DNA from: Burkholderiales bacterium
Lineage (GTDB): Bacteria; Pseudomonadota; Gammaproteobacteria; Burkholderiales; Burkholderiaceae_C
Assembly (NCBI GenBank): GCA_947446685.1
Contig: CANFIC010000007.1
Coordinates: forward strand, 1-35,428
Direction: 5' to 3'
DNA length: 35,428 bases
In this document: positions 1 to 9,415 of the stretch, piece after piece
How positions within the stretch are numbered: position 1 is the first letter of the stretch
How the letters are laid out: every line of letters starts with the position of its first letter
Notes under the pieces: model-generated
Told to the model about the DNA's origin: nothing
The model's database searches: none
The model's input: only the letters and a program-made list of their open reading frames with translations
Made by a program: the position numbers and the translations under genes

Positions 1-1
1 G

Positions 2-904
2 CGTTTTGCCGATTACCGTGACCCGGCATCGTTTGCCAAGCTGATCGATTCGCGCACCAAGGCGGTTTACTGCGAAACGATCGGCAACCCGCTGGGCAAT
101 ATCACCGATCTGGCAGCGCTGGCCGCAGTCGCTCATGCCCATGGCGTGCCGCTGATCGTCGACAACACGGTCGCCAGCCCCTATTTGTGCCGTCCGTTCG
201 AGCATGGTGCCGACATCGTCGTGCATTCATTGACCAAATACCTCGGTGGCCATGGCACGACGATCGGCGGCATCATCGTCGATTCGGGCAAGTTCCCCTG
301 GGCCGATCACAAGGAACGCTTCAAGCGTCTGAACGAGCCTGATGTCAGCTATCACGGCGTGGTCTATACCGAGGCTTTGGGCGCTGCCGCTTATATCGGC
401 CGGGCCCGCGTCGTGCCCTTGCGCAATATGGGTGCAGCCCTGAGCCCGATGGCGGCGTTCCAGATCCTGCAGGGGATTGAAACGCTGGCCCTGCGCATGG
501 ACCGCATCTGCGAGAACGCGCTGAAGGTCGCCAGGCATCTGCAATCTCATGCCAAGGTTGGCTGGGTCAACTATGCGGGTCTGCCCGAGCATCCGGACCA
601 TGGTCTGGTGAACCAGCTGATGGGTGGACGGGCGTCGGGCATCATCAGTTTCGGCCTCAAGGCCGCCGACAGTCTGGAAGCCGGGGCGCGTTTCCAGGAT
701 GCGCTGAAGCTGTTCACGCGACTGGTCAATATCGGCGACGCGAAGTCGCTGGCCTGCCATCCGGCTTCAACCACGCACCGTCAGTTGAATCCGGCCGAGT
801 TGGCCAAAGCCGGGGTGAAGCCCGATATGGTGCGCTTGTCGCTGGGTATCGAGCATATCGACGACCTGCTCGAAGACCTCGAGCAGGCGCTGGCCGCAGT
901 CTGA
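2..904 (+). CDS. metY: O-acetylhomoserine aminocarboxypropyltransferase/sulfhydrylase-like PLP enzyme (5' truncated by window edge)
   Basis: Frame is open from base 2 ([30 protein letters not shown]...), upstream of the listed ATG at 146. PLP-lysine motif [15 protein letters not shown] and Cys/Met-metabolism fold-type I C-terminus [14 protein letters not shown]...[20 protein letters not shown]. Confidence 0.9.
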   Translation, partial: RFADYRDPASFAKLIDSRTKAVYCETIGNPLGNITDLAALAAVAHAHGVPLIVDNTVASPYLCRPFEHGADIVVHSLTKYLGGHGTTIGGIIVDSGKFPWADHKERFKRLNEPDVSYHGVVYTEALGAAAYIGRARVVPLRNMGAALSPMAAFQILQGIETLALRMDRICENALKVARHLQSHAKVGWVNYAGLPEHPDHGLVNQLMGGRASGIISFGLKAADSLEAGARFQDALKLFTRLVNIGDAKSLACHPASTTHRQLNPAELAKAGVKPDMVRLSLGIEHIDDLLEDLEQALAAV

Positions 905-925
905 TCTGACTCGCAGGGCGGGTGA

Positions 926-1435
926 TTACATCCGCCAACCCGCCGTGCCCATCGCCGGGATGCGCAGCGCGGGTGCGGGTGGTATCGGACGGGCCGCAGC
1001 AGTCTCGCGGCTGATGCCGCTGTGCATCACCGCGGCCAAGCCGCTGAACATCTCGGCGCAGGCGTCGAGCATGTCGTCGAGTGAAACGATGCCGGTCAGC
1101 CGGCCTTCGGCATCGGTCACCAGCAAGCGGCGCACGCCGCTCTCACGCATCAGCGCAATCGCCGCCGAGATGTCCTGATCTTCGGTCACGCTGACCAACT
1201 CGCGTCGGGCCAGCTTGCCGATCGGGCCGTTGATGACATCGAGTCCGCGCGCCAGCACATCGATCGCCAGATCGCGGTCGGTGACCACGCCGGCAACGCC
1301 TGGCCCTTCAGGCGTCTGGCTGGTCACGACCAGCGCGCCGACATGCTGCTCGCGCATCAGCGCAGCCGCTTCGACCAATGAACTGCCAGCGTCGATGCTG
1401 ACGATGCGGCGGCTGCAAATCGATGAAATTTTCAT
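926..1435 (-). CDS. CBS domain-pair protein
   Basis: Two CBS repeats (SLVEAAALMREQHVGALVV...GVVTDRDLAIDV; DISAAIALMRESGVRRLLVTDAEGRLTGIVSLDDML). Confidence 0.88.
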   Translation of the reverse strand: MKISSICSRRIVSIDAGSSLVEAAALMREQHVGALVVTSQTPEGPGVAGVVTDRDLAIDVLARGLDVINGPIGKLARRELVSVTEDQDISAAIALMRESGVRRLLVTDAEGRLTGIVSLDDMLDACAEMFSGLAAVMHSGISRETAAARPIPPAPALRIPAMGTAGWRM

Positions 1436-1598
1436 ACCAGTCTCCTGACCATTGAGGGGCAGGATGATTGGCGCATTGCGGTCGAAGGCAGGACTTGATG
1501 GCGGTCAATCCTCGAAGCGTCCGGGCCGGACCATGCGCTTGCAAGGCGTCGAACAGCCGGTTCAGCCGCGCTGCGGCCAGCCTTTGCTCGTGAGTTTT

Positions 1599-2429
1599 TC
1601 AGAGCTTGCCGATGGGGGCCAGCGGTTCGAAATCGGCGGGCTGCTTGTCTTTCCAGGCGACGATCGCAAGACCCATTTCGGTCTGGTCGAAAATTGCGCT
1701 CTGCAGCAAGCTCATCTGCTGCAAGGAGGCCGCCACGCCATGGTCGCGTGCATGGTTCAGGGCCAGTTTGCTGCCGGCTACGGCCAGTGGTGATTTGCCA
1801 GCAATTTTCTTTGCGACCTGCATCACATGGGCCAACAGGCTGTCAGCGTCGGGCAGCACTGCATTGACCAGACCGACGGCCAGCGCGCGCTCAGCCGTCA
1901 GCCGCTCGCCGGTATAAGCCAGCTCGCGTGCCAGGCCAGACGGCATGATTCCTTGCAGCCGCTGCAGCACGCCGAGGTCGGCCGCCATACCGATATTGAT
2001 TTCCTGCACGCTGAAGAAGGCATCGGCGCTGGCATAGCGGATGTCGCAGGCCGCCGCCAGATCGAAGGCGCCGCCGATGCAGCCGCCCTGGATCGCGCAG
2101 AGCACCGGAAAGCGCGCTTCATCGAGCGCGGTGAAACAGTCCATCAAGCGGCGCAGCGAATCCTGGAAGCTCAGGCGTGCCCGCGGGCTGCTGGTGTCGA
2201 GCATCGACCCCTGACCGGCAAAGGTTTCCAGCGCCATGCCGGCGCAGAAATGCTTGCCGGTCGACGAGATCACCAGCACGCGCGCACTGCCGCTATCGTG
2301 CAGCTCGCGCAAGCTGTCGCGCAGCGCCGGGAAGAATTCCGGCACCATCTGGTTCATCCGTTCGGGCCGGTTCAGGACCAGATGGGCGACACCGTCCGGG
2401 TTCAGGTTCAGGCTGAAAAAATCGTTCAT
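1599..2429 (-). CDS. Enoyl-CoA hydratase/isomerase (crotonase) family, resembling delta3,5-delta2,4-dienoyl-CoA isomerase (ECH1-like)
   Basis: Crotonase oxyanion-hole segment GGCIGGAFDLAAACDIRYASADAFFSVQEINIGMAADLGVLQRL. The QE and AAD positions match ECH1-type KEVDVGLAADVGTLQRLP. Confidence 0.85.
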   Translation of the reverse strand: MNDFFSLNLNPDGVAHLVLNRPERMNQMVPEFFPALRDSLRELHDSGSARVLVISSTGKHFCAGMALETFAGQGSMLDTSSPRARLSFQDSLRRLMDCFTALDEARFPVLCAIQGGCIGGAFDLAAACDIRYASADAFFSVQEINIGMAADLGVLQRLQGIMPSGLARELAYTGERLTAERALAVGLVNAVLPDADSLLAHVMQVAKKIAGKSPLAVAGSKLALNHARDHGVAASLQQMSLLQSAIFDQTEMGLAIVAWKDKQPADFEPLAPIGKL

Positions 2430-2461
2430 TGCTCGAATACCGGGTTGTTGATTGCCAAAGC

Positions 2462-3361
2462 ATGCCTACACTTGCCCCCATGCGTAATTTGCGAACTGTC
2501 GACGGATTGCCGCTGCATGGGCGGCAATGGATCAAACCTGGCAATGGCAAGGCGCGCGGGACCCTGTTGATTGTGCATGGACTCGGCGAACATATCGGCC
2601 GCTATGAGGCCATGGCCGCGCGCTTGAATGCCAGGGGCTGGCATGTCGCCGGCTTCGACTTGCGCGGGCATGGGACTTCAGGCGGCGCGCGCGGCGATGT
2701 CGCCGATGCCGGGCAGCTGTTGCAGGATCTGGCGCTGGTGATCGACGCGGTGCGCGACGATGCCTTGCTGGGCACCGTACCTTTGCTGCTGCTGGGCCAC
2801 AGCATGGGCGGTTTGATCGCGGCGCGATTTGTCGCCGGCGGCTTGGCCGGAGCGCAGCTGGAAAAACTGCCGCAATGGTTCAGGCCGGTCGACGGGCTGG
2901 TACTGAGTTCGCCGGCGCTCGACCCTGGCATGTCGCTATGGCAGCGCCTGCAACTGCGCCTGGGTGTGGCGCTGGCGCCGCATCTGGCGGTCAGCAATGG
3001 GCTCAATCCCGAATGGATTTCACGCGATGAGGCGGTGGTGCAGGCCTACAAGGCCGACCCCTTGGTGCATGACCGCATCACGCCGGCGCTGGCGAAGCTG
3101 ATCGTCGATGGCGGTCTCCATTTGCGAGCTCATGCGCCGGCCTGGAAAATGCCGACCTTGCTGCTCTGGGCCGGCAGCGACCGCTGCGTTGCGCCGGCTG
3201 GCAGCGCAGCCTTTGCCGCTGCTGCGCCGCCGGCCTCATTGCGCGCGCTATGCTTTGAGGCCATGTTTCACGAGATCTTCAACGAAACCGAATGCGAGCA
3301 GGTCTATGCCGCGTTGGAGTCCTGGTTGAACGACTGTTTTGATCGATTGGAGCCCCCATGA
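2462..3361 (+). CDS. Alpha/beta hydrolase, monoacylglycerol lipase/lysophospholipase-like
   Basis: HGLGEHIGRYE, FDLRGHGTSGG and nucleophile elbow GHSMGG. The ORF opens at 2429; in-frame ATGs at 2462 and 2480 are more likely starts. Confidence 0.87.
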   Translation: MPTLAPMRNLRTVDGLPLHGRQWIKPGNGKARGTLLIVHGLGEHIGRYEAMAARLNARGWHVAGFDLRGHGTSGGARGDVADAGQLLQDLALVIDAVRDDALLGTVPLLLLGHSMGGLIAARFVAGGLAGAQLEKLPQWFRPVDGLVLSSPALDPGMSLWQRLQLRLGVALAPHLAVSNGLNPEWISRDEAVVQAYKADPLVHDRITPALAKLIVDGGLHLRAHAPAWKMPTLLLWAGSDRCVAPAGSAAFAAAAPPASLRALCFEAMFHEIFNETECEQVYAALESWLNDCFDRLEPP

Positions 3362-4833
3362 ATGCACGTGACTTGTCGCTGCCCTTGCAGCCTGATGACA
3401 ACAGCGCTATCGGCGCATTTGCCGCCCGCCTCTGGGATGAGGAGATTGTTCCGGCAATGACCCGCTATATCGCGATTCCGGCCAAGAGCCCGATGTTCGA
3501 TGCCGATTGGGAGGCCCATGGCCATATCGATCAGGTATTGCGCGAGGCGGCCGCCTGGGTTGAAGGCTGCAAGGTAGCCGGGCTCAAGCTCGAAGTCATC
3601 CGCCTGCCGGGCCGCACGCCGGTGATCTTCTTCGAGGTGCCGGCGACCAAGGCCGATTGCACCGACACGGTGCTGCTTTACGGCCACCTCGACAAGCAAC
3701 CCGAGTTCAACGGCTGGCGCAATGACCTCGGGCCCTGGACACCGAAATATGAGGACGGCCGGCTTTACGGTCGCGGTGGTGCTGACGATGGCTATGCGGT
3801 TTATGCCTCGCTGACGGCGATCATGGCGCTGGACCAGCAGGGCATTGCGCGCCCGCGCTGCGTCGGCCTGATCGAGACCTGCGAGGAGAGCGGCTCTTTT
3901 GATCTGCCGGCCTATATCGAGTTGTTGAAAGACCGGCTCGGCCAGGTCTCGCTGGTGGTCTGCCTGGACTCGGGCGCCGGCAATTACGAGCAGCTCTGGT
4001 TGACCACCTCGCTGCGCGGCATGGTCAGCGGCGTGCTCAAGGTCGAGGTGCTGACCGAAGGCATCCATTCGGGCGAAGGTTCGGGTGTGGTGCCGTCGAG
4101 CTTCCGCGTGCTGCGCCAGTTGCTCGACCGGCTCGAGGACAGCAAGACCGGGCGCCTGCTGCCCGACAGCTTCCACTGCGCGATCCCCGCCAATCGGGTC
4201 GAACAGGCCGCAGCGACTGCGGCGATCCTCAAGGACGAGGTCTACAAGCGCCTGCCCTGGGCTTGCGGTGCCGATGGTGGCCCGGTGTTGCCGGTGACTG
4301 ATGTGCCGGTCGAGGTCTTGCTCAACCGCACCTGGCGGCCGACTTTGTCGGTCACCGGTGTCGACGGCTTGCCCGAGATGCAAAGCGCCGGCAATGTGCT
4401 GCGGCCGCATACCGCTTTCAAGCTGTCGCTGCGCTTGCCGCCACTGATCGACGGCAATGAGGCGGCGCTGCGCTTGAAGGCCTTGCTCGAGGACAACGCG
4501 CCCTACAACGCCAAGGTCACTTTCGTGCCCGACGGCCGCGCCGGCGCTTATGGCGCGACCGGCTGGAACACGCCCGAGCTATCGCCCTGGCTCAGCGCGG
4601 CGGTCAATGCCGCCAGCCTCGCGCATTTCGGTGCGCCGGTCGGCTATGTCGGGCAGGGCGGCACGATTCCCTTGATGAGCATGCTGCAGAACTGTTTCCC
4701 CGCAGCGCAGATGATGGTCTGTGGCGTGCTGGGCCCGAAAAGCAATGCCCATGGCCCGAACGAGTTCCTGCATGTGCCCTACGGCAAGCGCCTGACCGCT
4801 GCAGTGGCGCAGGTGATGGCGGCCCATCCCTGA
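3358..4833 (+). CDS. M20 family metallopeptidase/dipeptidase
   Basis: YGHLDKQPE metal-ligand motif, GRGGADDGYA, ETCEESGS, and C-terminal SNAHGPNEFLHV. Start overlaps the previous stop by 4 bp. Confidence 0.9.
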   Translation: MNARDLSLPLQPDDNSAIGAFAARLWDEEIVPAMTRYIAIPAKSPMFDADWEAHGHIDQVLREAAAWVEGCKVAGLKLEVIRLPGRTPVIFFEVPATKADCTDTVLLYGHLDKQPEFNGWRNDLGPWTPKYEDGRLYGRGGADDGYAVYASLTAIMALDQQGIARPRCVGLIETCEESGSFDLPAYIELLKDRLGQVSLVVCLDSGAGNYEQLWLTTSLRGMVSGVLKVEVLTEGIHSGEGSGVVPSSFRVLRQLLDRLEDSKTGRLLPDSFHCAIPANRVEQAAATAAILKDEVYKRLPWACGADGGPVLPVTDVPVEVLLNRTWRPTLSVTGVDGLPEMQSAGNVLRPHTAFKLSLRLPPLIDGNEAALRLKALLEDNAPYNAKVTFVPDGRAGAYGATGWNTPELSPWLSAAVNAASLAHFGAPVGYVGQGGTIPLMSMLQNCFPAAQMMVCGVLGPKSNAHGPNEFLHVPYGKRLTAAVAQVMAAHP

Positions 4834-4837
4834 GTCT

Positions 4838-5590
4838 TTAGCGCATTGTGAAACCGGTCTCGACCAGATTGCCCTGCAAGTCCTGCAGCAAGTGGGTCAG
4901 CGGCGACAGCTGCACATAACGCGTCGAGACCTTGATCGAATAGGCCAGCAAGCGCGCTATCCGTTCGGCATCCGGCGTCTGGCTGCCGGCCTGCTTGCGG
5001 CGGCAGCATTGGCCCAGTTGTGAAAGATGGCGCTGCAGACCGGTCCATTCGAGCTGGCGCCAGAACTCACCGAAGTCGGCATCGACCGGCAGGCCAGCGC
5101 GGCGCGCCTGCTCCCAATAGCGCACGGCCCAATCGAGTTCTTGCTCTTCGTCCCAGCTGATGTCGGCATCGCGCAGCAAGGCGGCCAGGTCATGGCTGAT
5201 CGGCCCGAGCATCGCGCCACCCGCAGCACAATCGCCATGCATGGCCAGTTTCGGCTGGGCGCTGAGGTTGTCGATCAGCATCTGGCAGCTGTGCTGCCAC
5301 CATTTGGCCTGGGTTTCATTCCACTGCCTGCCGAACTCGACTTGCACGCAGCTGTCGACAAATTGCTGCAACTCGCGCTGCACCACCGCGGCATCGAAAG
5401 CAGGCAGACTTGTCGCATCGACATCGAGCTGCCATTGCAGGAGCGATTGAGTGGCGCCCCGCATCAGCCGGTCGCAGGCGGCCGGACCTTGCGCTTGCGC
5501 GGCGCGCAGTGCAGGCAGTGGCAGCAGCGGCCGCAACCAGGCGAGAAAGCAGTCTTCGCCGGCTTGATCAGCATTGTCTTGAGGATTCAT
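4838..5590 (-). CDS. Degenerate AmgK-like (aminoglycoside phosphotransferase fold) protein; predicted pseudokinase
   Basis: C-terminal half matches the AmgK scaffold (LGPISHDLAALLRDADISWDEEQELDWAVRYWEQARRAGLPVDADFGEFWRQLEWTGLQRHLSQLG...VETGFTMR). It lies in the canonical AmgK position divergent from lptD. The N-lobe and the HRDxHxxN/DFxD segments are absent. Confidence 0.75.
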   Translation of the reverse strand: MNPQDNADQAGEDCFLAWLRPLLPLPALRAAQAQGPAACDRLMRGATQSLLQWQLDVDATSLPAFDAAVVQRELQQFVDSCVQVEFGRQWNETQAKWWQHSCQMLIDNLSAQPKLAMHGDCAAGGAMLGPISHDLAALLRDADISWDEEQELDWAVRYWEQARRAGLPVDADFGEFWRQLEWTGLQRHLSQLGQCCRRKQAGSQTPDAERIARLLAYSIKVSTRYVQLSPLTHLLQDLQGNLVETGFTMR

Positions 5591-5615
5591 CTGGGTCCGT
5601 TGTCGGTTGTTCGGC

Positions 5616-5629
5616 GAGGCCCGGGCCTC
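5616..5629. repeat. Perfect 14-bp palindrome in the divergent AmgK-like/lptD intergenic region
   Basis: GAGGCCCGGGCCTC read directly from sequence; self-reverse-complementary. Confidence 0.6.
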
Positions 5630-5711
5630 ATGGATAATCGATTTTACTTTTCCGTCGGCTTAGCCCCGGTCGGGCCCGCAAACTTCCCCTTCGTCCATTC
5701 ACCCAGACGCC

Positions 5712-8099
5712 GTGCTGCGCCAATTCCCTTCGTCCTTATCTCGATCGATTCCGGCCAGCTTCTGGCGCCGGTGGGTCTGGGCCTGCTTGCTTGCGCCGGC
5801 GCTGCTCAGCGCTGCGGAGTCTGGGCAGGACGCCGTCGCCTTGAACCTGCGACCGTCCAGGGTGCTGGGTGCGAGCGGCAAGTCAGCCAGCAAACCCGCG
5901 TTGGTGTTGAGCGCCGATCGCTTGAGCATTCCGATCGATCAGACGGCCACGGCGCAAGGTGATGCCGAGTTGCGCTTCGGCGAGTTGCTGCTGCGCGCCG
6001 GTAATGTCAGCTATGACCCCGGCAACGATCGGGCGCATGCCGAGGGCAATGTCTCGATCAGCCGTGCCGGTAGCGTGTTCCGCGGGCCGGAGCTGACGCT
6101 CTATGTCAATCGCTTCGAAGGCGAATTTCTGTACCCCACGTACTTTTTTTCGCTGACCGGTGGTGGTGGCAAGGCTGACAAAATCACCTTCATCGACGCT
6201 GACCATCTGCGCGCCGATGGCGCGAGCTACAGCAGCTGCCCGATCGATCAGGATCAGCAGCCGGCCTGGCAGATCAGCGCGAAGAAGTTGAACATGGATT
6301 TCGAGCGCAATGAGGGCGTTGCCAGCGGCGCCGTGCTGCATTTTCAAGGGGTGCCGATCCTGGCCGCGCCGGCCTTGAGCTTCCCTCTCGGCGGTCAGCG
6401 CAAGTCAGGATGGTTGCCGCCCAATATCAGCCTGGACAATCGCAGCGGCGTCGAGCTGGGGCTGCCCTATTACTGGAACCTGGCGCCACAACGCGATGTT
6501 ACTTTGACACCGTTCCTGATGACCAAGCGAGGCGCAGGTCTGGACAGTGAATTCCGTTATCTTGAGGCGGCCCATGAAGGCAAGATCAACCTCAACTTGT
6601 TGCCCGGCGACCGGGTGGCGGAGCGCTCGCGCTGGGCGCTCAACTTGCTGCAGGATGGTGATGCCGGCGCTGATTGGCGTTATCGCATGCGCGCCGAGCG
6701 CGTCTCCGACGACAACTACTGGAAGGACATGCCGGGGCGCATGCAGAGTCAGACCCAGCGGCTGCTGGCAGGGGACTTTCAGCTGAACCGTCGCCAAGAC
6801 CTGTCTTGGGGCGAGTTGCAGACTTATGCCAGAACCCAGCGTTGGCAAGCCTTGCAGGGGGCGGACCCGTCAGCCCGTTTCGTTACACCCTATCAGCGCT
6901 CGCCGCAGGTCGGCATGAGGGTGACATCTGACGCCGATGCTGCGCTGCTGGAGGGGTTCCAGCCTTGGGGGCGGAGCGCCCGCCTCGAAGGCGCGCTGGA
7001 GTTTGAATACAACCGTTTCGATCTGTCGCCGGACGCATTGCAGAGCCAACTGCAGACCGGTCAACGCGTGCACCTGCTGGGGCATCTGAGCTTGCCGCTG
7101 GGCGGCCCGGCTTGGTGGCTGGTACCGAGCTTGGCGGTCAACGCTGCCAGCTACACGCTTGACCAGCAGCAGGCCGATGGACGGCGCAATATGGGCCGGG
7201 TTCTGCCGACCTTCAGTGTCGATCACGGCTGGGTGTTCGAGCGCGACACCCAGATGTTCGGGGTGAAGCTGCGCCAGACGCTCGAGCCGCGTCTGCGCTA
7301 TATCAACACGCCTTTTGTTGCGCAGCAAAACCTGCCTAATTTCGATTCCGCTCCGAAGGATTTCAACTTTGATTCAATCTATGCGGAGAACCAGTTTTCC
7401 GGCGTCGATCGGGTTTCCGATGCGAACAAGTTGACCTTGGGTGCGACCAGCCGCTGGGTCAATCCGGAAAAGGGCGAAGAGTTGCTGCGTCTGGGGCTGG
7501 TGCAGCAATTCCTGTTTCGCGACCAGCGCATCACGCCCGATGGCGTGCCGGTAACGCAAAAAGTATCCGACCTGTTGCTGCTCGGCGCCGTGCATCTGGA
7601 TCAGCAATGGTGGGCCGATGGCACGCTTGAATACAACCCGGAAACCCGCCGCATGGTGCGTAATGTTTCGCGCCTGCGCTATTCGCCAGGGCCGTTTCGC
7701 ACGGTCAGCCTGGCCTACCGGCTGGCCGCGGGCCAGAGCGAACAGGTCGAACTGGCTTGGCAATGGCCGTTATCCAGCCAGGATGCTGGGCGAAATCGCA
7801 GCTCCTGCAGCGGCGCCTGGTACAGCGCCGGCCGACTTCAGTACAGCTTGCGAGATGCCAGGTTGACCGATTCGGTGCTGGGCTTTGAATACGATGCTGG
7901 CTGCTGGCTGTTGCGTATCGGCGCCGAGAGGCTCTCGACTGGCTTGGCTGAAACGAACACGCGCTTGATGTTGCAATTGGAGTTGGTGGGCCTGTCCCAA
8001 CTGGGTTCCAACGCGCTCAAGGTCTTGAGGGACAATATCCCTGGTTACCGACAGCTGAGCTCCGACCGCTCTGCAAGCACACAAGCTCCCTATGACTGA
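5712..8099 (+). CDS. lptD: LPS-assembly outer membrane protein LptD
   Basis: OstA/LptA-like N-terminal domain (LSADRLSIPIDQTATAQGDAELRFGELLLRAGNVSYDP), RKSGWLPPNIS, C-terminal FEYDAGCWLLRIGAERLSTG...LQLELVGLSQLGSNALKVLRDNIPGY. GTG start; surA follows. Confidence 0.94.
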   Translation: MLRQFPSSLSRSIPASFWRRWVWACLLAPALLSAAESGQDAVALNLRPSRVLGASGKSASKPALVLSADRLSIPIDQTATAQGDAELRFGELLLRAGNVSYDPGNDRAHAEGNVSISRAGSVFRGPELTLYVNRFEGEFLYPTYFFSLTGGGGKADKITFIDADHLRADGASYSSCPIDQDQQPAWQISAKKLNMDFERNEGVASGAVLHFQGVPILAAPALSFPLGGQRKSGWLPPNISLDNRSGVELGLPYYWNLAPQRDVTLTPFLMTKRGAGLDSEFRYLEAAHEGKINLNLLPGDRVAERSRWALNLLQDGDAGADWRYRMRAERVSDDNYWKDMPGRMQSQTQRLLAGDFQLNRRQDLSWGELQTYARTQRWQALQGADPSARFVTPYQRSPQVGMRVTSDADAALLEGFQPWGRSARLEGALEFEYNRFDLSPDALQSQLQTGQRVHLLGHLSLPLGGPAWWLVPSLAVNAASYTLDQQQADGRRNMGRVLPTFSVDHGWVFERDTQMFGVKLRQTLEPRLRYINTPFVAQQNLPNFDSAPKDFNFDSIYAENQFSGVDRVSDANKLTLGATSRWVNPEKGEELLRLGLVQQFLFRDQRITPDGVPVTQKVSDLLLLGAVHLDQQWWADGTLEYNPETRRMVRNVSRLRYSPGPFRTVSLAYRLAAGQSEQVELAWQWPLSSQDAGRNRSSCSGAWYSAGRLQYSLRDARLTDSVLGFEYDAGCWLLRIGAERLSTGLAETNTRLMLQLELVGLSQLGSNALKVLRDNIPGYRQLSSDRSASTQAPYD

Positions 8100-9411
8100 T
8101 ATGTTGATCCGTTCTTTCACAATGGCTGGCGCCACCTTGCTGGCAACGCTGACGCTGGCCGTCGATTCCCGAGCTGCGCAATTGCTGCCTGGCGATTACA
8201 TCGCTGCGGTGGTGAATCAGGACGTCGTGGCTGCCACTGAAGTGGTGCAGCGTACCGAACGCTTGCGTCAGGACGCCAAGCAGCGGGGCGAATTGATGCC
8301 CGATACGCTGGTGCTGCGCAAGCAGGCGCTGGAAGCGCTGATCGAGGATCGCGTGCTCGTCACCTACGCCCGCGAAAGTGGAAGCAAGGTCGATGAGCCC
8401 GAACTCGACCGGGTGGTCGGCAATGTGGCGGCCCAGAACAAGCTGACGCTGGAGCAGTTGCGCGAGCGACTGAAGATCGAAGGCATGGAGTTCCGGCGTT
8501 TCCGCGAGAACCTGCGTGACCAGTTGCTGACCGAGCGGGTGCGCGAACGCGAAGTGCAGGCCCGCATCCGCATTACCGATGGCGACATCGACCAGTACCT
8601 GGACAAGCGGCGCGAACAATTGAGCGTGGGCGGACAGTTGAACCTGGCGCAGATTCTTGTGACCGTGCCCGAAGGTGCTGCTGACAGTCTGGTGGCCGAA
8701 CGCAGGGCTCGCGCAGAAAACGCCTTGGCAAGGATCAAGGCTGGCGAGGACTTTGCAAAAGTTGCCAAGGAAATCTCTGAAGACGGCAACAAGGAACGCG
8801 GCGGCGAGATTGGCTTGCGGCAGGCTGATCGTCTGCCTGACCTGTTTATCGAAGCGATCAAGGGCGTGAAAGTCGGCGAGATGAGTCCGCAATTGCTGCG
8901 GTCGGGCGCAGGATTTCATCTGCTCAAGCTGCTCGATCAGCAAGGCGCTGCTTCACTGACATCGGTGGTCCAGACCCGCGCACGGCATGTGTTGCTGCGC
9001 CCTTCACCGCAGTTGACCGCCGAGGTGGCGGCGCGTCGTCTGGCCGAGTTAAAGCGCTTGATCGAAACGGGTGAGGTCAGTTTCGAGAAGGTCGCGCGCG
9101 AAAATTCCGAGGATGGCAGTGCGGCCGAAGGGGGCGAGTTGGGTTGGACTGCGCCAGGCGGGTTCGTGCCCGAGTTCGAAGAGGCGATGAATGTCTTGCC
9201 GATCGGCGGCATCTCCGCGCCGGTGCTGTCGCGCTTCGGTGTGCACCTGATCCAGGTGCTGGAACGCCGTACGACCGAGATCGAAGTCAAGCAATTGCGT
9301 GAGCAAGCGCGTACCGCTTTGCGTGAGCAAAAGTACGACGATGCCTACAAGGACTGGGTCAAGGATCTGCGTGCCCGCGCCTTCGTCGAGTTGCGCGAGT
9401 GGCAGGACTGA
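8092..9411 (+). CDS. surA: Periplasmic peptidyl-prolyl isomerase/chaperone SurA
   Basis: Signal peptide followed by SurA N-domain ([15 protein letters not shown]...[16 protein letters not shown]) and two parvulin domains ([64 protein letters not shown]). Confidence 0.95.
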   Translation: MTDMLIRSFTMAGATLLATLTLAVDSRAAQLLPGDYIAAVVNQDVVAATEVVQRTERLRQDAKQRGELMPDTLVLRKQALEALIEDRVLVTYARESGSKVDEPELDRVVGNVAAQNKLTLEQLRERLKIEGMEFRRFRENLRDQLLTERVREREVQARIRITDGDIDQYLDKRREQLSVGGQLNLAQILVTVPEGAADSLVAERRARAENALARIKAGEDFAKVAKEISEDGNKERGGEIGLRQADRLPDLFIEAIKGVKVGEMSPQLLRSGAGFHLLKLLDQQGAASLTSVVQTRARHVLLRPSPQLTAEVAARRLAELKRLIETGEVSFEKVARENSEDGSAAEGGELGWTAPGGFVPEFEEAMNVLPIGGISAPVLSRFGVHLIQVLERRTTEIEVKQLREQARTALREQKYDDAYKDWVKDLRARAFVELREWQD

Positions 9412-9415
9412 CTGC

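Noticed and set aside
917-944. GGCGGGT...ACCCGCC inverted repeat between metY and the CBS gene as a bidirectional terminator
   Set aside because: Arms pair over 7 bp but the loop is 14 nt, part overlaps the CBS stop region and there is no T-tract, so too weak to call.
3304-4410. 368-aa minus-strand ORF antisense to the M20 peptidase
   Set aside because: Low-information composition and complete overlap with a well-supported CDS.
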